In this document: piece by piece, positions 42,390 to 43,315 of the stretch
How positions within the stretch are numbered: position 1 is the stretch's first letter
Layout of the letters: each line of letters starts with the position of its first letter
Assembly (NCBI GenBank): GCA_947455455.1
Contig: CANGOE010000018.1
Location: 1 to 43,315, forward strand
Length of the DNA stretch: 43,315 nt
DNA from: Hyphomicrobiales bacterium
GTDB taxonomy: Bacteria; Pseudomonadota; Alphaproteobacteria; Rhizobiales; Beijerinckiaceae
Reading direction: 5' to 3'
Translations under genes and position numbers: made by a program
Notes under the pieces: generated by a model
Told to the model about the DNA's origin: nothing
Database searches by the model: none
The model's input: the letters and a program-made list of their open reading frames with translations, nothing else

Positions 42390-42632
42390 TCAATCCAGCA
42401 GTTCGACTTTATAATTCTCGATCACGGTATTGGCCAGCAATTTTTCGCCGGCCTGTTTGAGGGCGGCCTCTGCGGCGGCTTTGTCACTGCTGTCGAGTAC
42501 GATATCGAACACCTTGCCCTGGCGGACCGAGGCGACACCGTCGATTCCGAGCGAATGGAGCGCGGATTCAATCGCCTTACCCTGCGGATCGAGAACGCCG
42601 TTTTTGAGGGTGACGGTGACACGGGCTTTCAT
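42390..42632 (-). CDS. purS: Phosphoribosylformylglycinamidine synthase, PurS subunit
   Basis: An 80-residue PurS. It has the family pattern: MKARVTVTLKNGVLDPQGKAIESALHSLG at the N-terminus, then GVASVRQGKVFDIVLD, and IENYKVELLD at the end. PurS is a small alpha/beta protein that bridges PurL and PurQ and helps channel ammonia. It lies 101 bp after purC on the same strand, with a hairpin between. The leader has GAGGAA before the ATG. Confidence 0.96.
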   Translation of the reverse strand: MKARVTVTLKNGVLDPQGKAIESALHSLGIDGVASVRQGKVFDIVLDSSDKAAAEAALKQAGEKLLANTVIENYKVELLD

Positions 42633-42695
42633 GGCAAATTCCTCGGCAGGGGCAACAGGTGGTCAAAGCTGGGTCAGACAGGCTTTAGAAGGGTG

Positions 42696-42724
42696 CGGCG
42701 TGATTCGTCATCCGAACCACGCCG
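42696..42724 (-). terminator. Hairpin between purC and purS
   Basis: CGGCGTG (42696-42702) pairs with CACGCCG (42718-42724); TTCG (42704-42707) pairs with CGAA (42713-42716) inside, leaving a one-base mismatch and a 5-base loop. No T-run follows on the minus strand. It lies 9 bases past the purC stop and may stabilise or partly terminate the message. Confidence 0.5.
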
Positions 42725-42733
42725 GACATGGTG

Positions 42734-43315
42734 TTACTGCACCAATTTGGGTGAGGATCCGCCGATCGGCTCGTTTTCGGCAATAATGCCGAGCCGCTTG
42801 GCGACTTCGGTATAGGCTTCGACCAGCCCGCCCATGTCGCGGCGGAAGCGGTCCTTGTCCAGCTTGTCGTTGGACTTCATATCCCACAACCGGCAGGAAT
42901 CAGGCGAAATTTCGTCCGCCACCACGATGCGCATCATCTCGCCTTCGTACAAGCGGCCGCATTCCATCTTGAAATCAACCAGACGGATGCCGACCCCGAG
43001 GAACAGGCCCGAGAGGAAATCATTGACGCGGATGGCCAGCGCCATGATGTCGTCGATTTCCTGCGGATTGGCCCAGCCAAAGGCGGTAATATGCTCTTCC
43101 GACACCATCGGGTCGTTCAGCGCATCGTTTTTGTAATAGAATTCAATGATCGAGCGCGGCAATTGCGTGCCCTCCTCGATCCCCAGACGGGTCGAGAGCG
43201 AGCCGGCCGCGACATTGCGCACCACCACTTCCAGCGGAATGAGCTCGACTTCCTTGATCAGCTGCTCGCGCATGTGGAGGCGGCGCACGAAATGGGTCGG
43301 AACGCCGATGCCGGC
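42734..43315 (-). CDS. purC: SAICAR synthetase (5' end beyond window)
   Basis: The open frame runs to the window edge, giving the C-terminal 193 residues. It begins [18 protein letters not shown] and carries the family motifs [19 protein letters not shown] and [13 protein letters not shown]. The enzyme joins CAIR and aspartate with ATP to make SAICAR in purine synthesis. About 60 residues should lie beyond the window. Gene order purC-purS is typical of alphaproteobacteria. The C-terminus ([13 protein letters not shown]) is a little extended. Confidence 0.95.
   Translation of the reverse strand, partial: AGIGVPTHFVRRLHMREQLIKEVELIPLEVVVRNVAAGSLSTRLGIEEGTQLPRSIIEFYYKNDALNDPMVSEEHITAFGWANPQEIDDIMALAIRVNDFLSGLFLGVGIRLVDFKMECGRLYEGEMMRIVVADEISPDSCRLWDMKSNDKLDKDRFRRDMGGLVEAYTEVAKRLGIIAENEPIGGSSPKLVQ

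Noticed and set aside
1-43315. CRISPR arrays, insertion sequences, integrases, toxin-antitoxin or defence genes
   Set aside because: None seen. There are no regularly spaced repeats, transposase motifs or phage genes in any frame I examined.

Overview
The window reads as chromosomal DNA of a heterotrophic proteobacterium, most likely an alphaproteobacterium. The signs are moderately high GC by eye, dense operons with many 4-bp ATGA stop/start overlaps, a purC-purS-purQ block, a heterotetrameric sarcosine oxidase locus (soxBDAG) and the HutF/HutG branch of histidine breakdown. I see no rRNA, tRNA, CRISPR array, prophage or insertion sequence. Nearly all of it is catabolism and uptake of organic acids, amines and amino-acid-like compounds.

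Layout. (1) 2-3748, plus strand: an acyl-CoA operon (acyl-CoA dehydrogenase tail, 3-hydroxyacyl-CoA dehydrogenase, a separate 3HCDH C-terminal-like protein, CaiB-type CoA-transferase, quinone-oxidoreductase-like protein). (2) 3799-8801, minus: a sugar-acid locus with an FCD GntR regulator, a polar-amino-acid-type ABC importer and mannonate dehydratase UxuA. (3) 8859-12993, minus: an orphan molybdenum hydroxylase large subunit and an acyl-CoA ligase, with a divergent MFS transporter. (4) 14410-17372: hutF diverging from hutG-hutD. (5) 17382-22638, minus: a complete Dpp/Opp-type importer, with a divergent FAD amine oxidase gene. (6) 24111-31638, minus: a dimethylglycine-dehydrogenase-like flavoprotein followed by soxB-D-A-G, with a divergent uncharacterised gene. 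(7) 32636-40567: an MFS transporter, then two paralogous CocE/NonD hydrolase operons (cocE1-substrate-binding protein and cocE2-aldo/keto reductase) around a plus-strand alpha/beta hydrolase. (8) 40906-43315, minus: purC (cut by the window end), purS, an unrelated lipoprotein gene, and purQ.

How the parts may work together. The SoxBDAG and DMGDH-like enzymes fit stepwise N-demethylation of dimethylglycine and sarcosine to glycine, giving one-carbon units. HutF and HutG turn formiminoglutamate into glutamate, ammonia and formate. The UxuA operon probably imports a sugar acid and dehydrates it to a 2-keto-3-deoxy acid. The twin CocE operons look like a catabolic module for an unidentified amide or ester.

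The observations I rate highest are: the PAAT-type binding protein whose usual amino-group-binding Asp appears to be Asn, in an operon with uxuA; the palindrome overlapping a probably leaderless gntR promoter; the Gln in place of the catalytic Glu in the molybdenum hydroxylase; the two CocE paralogs that appear to lack the canonical triad Asp; the lipoprotein gene splitting purS from purQ; and a structured 338-bp gap before cocE2. No function here was checked by database search.
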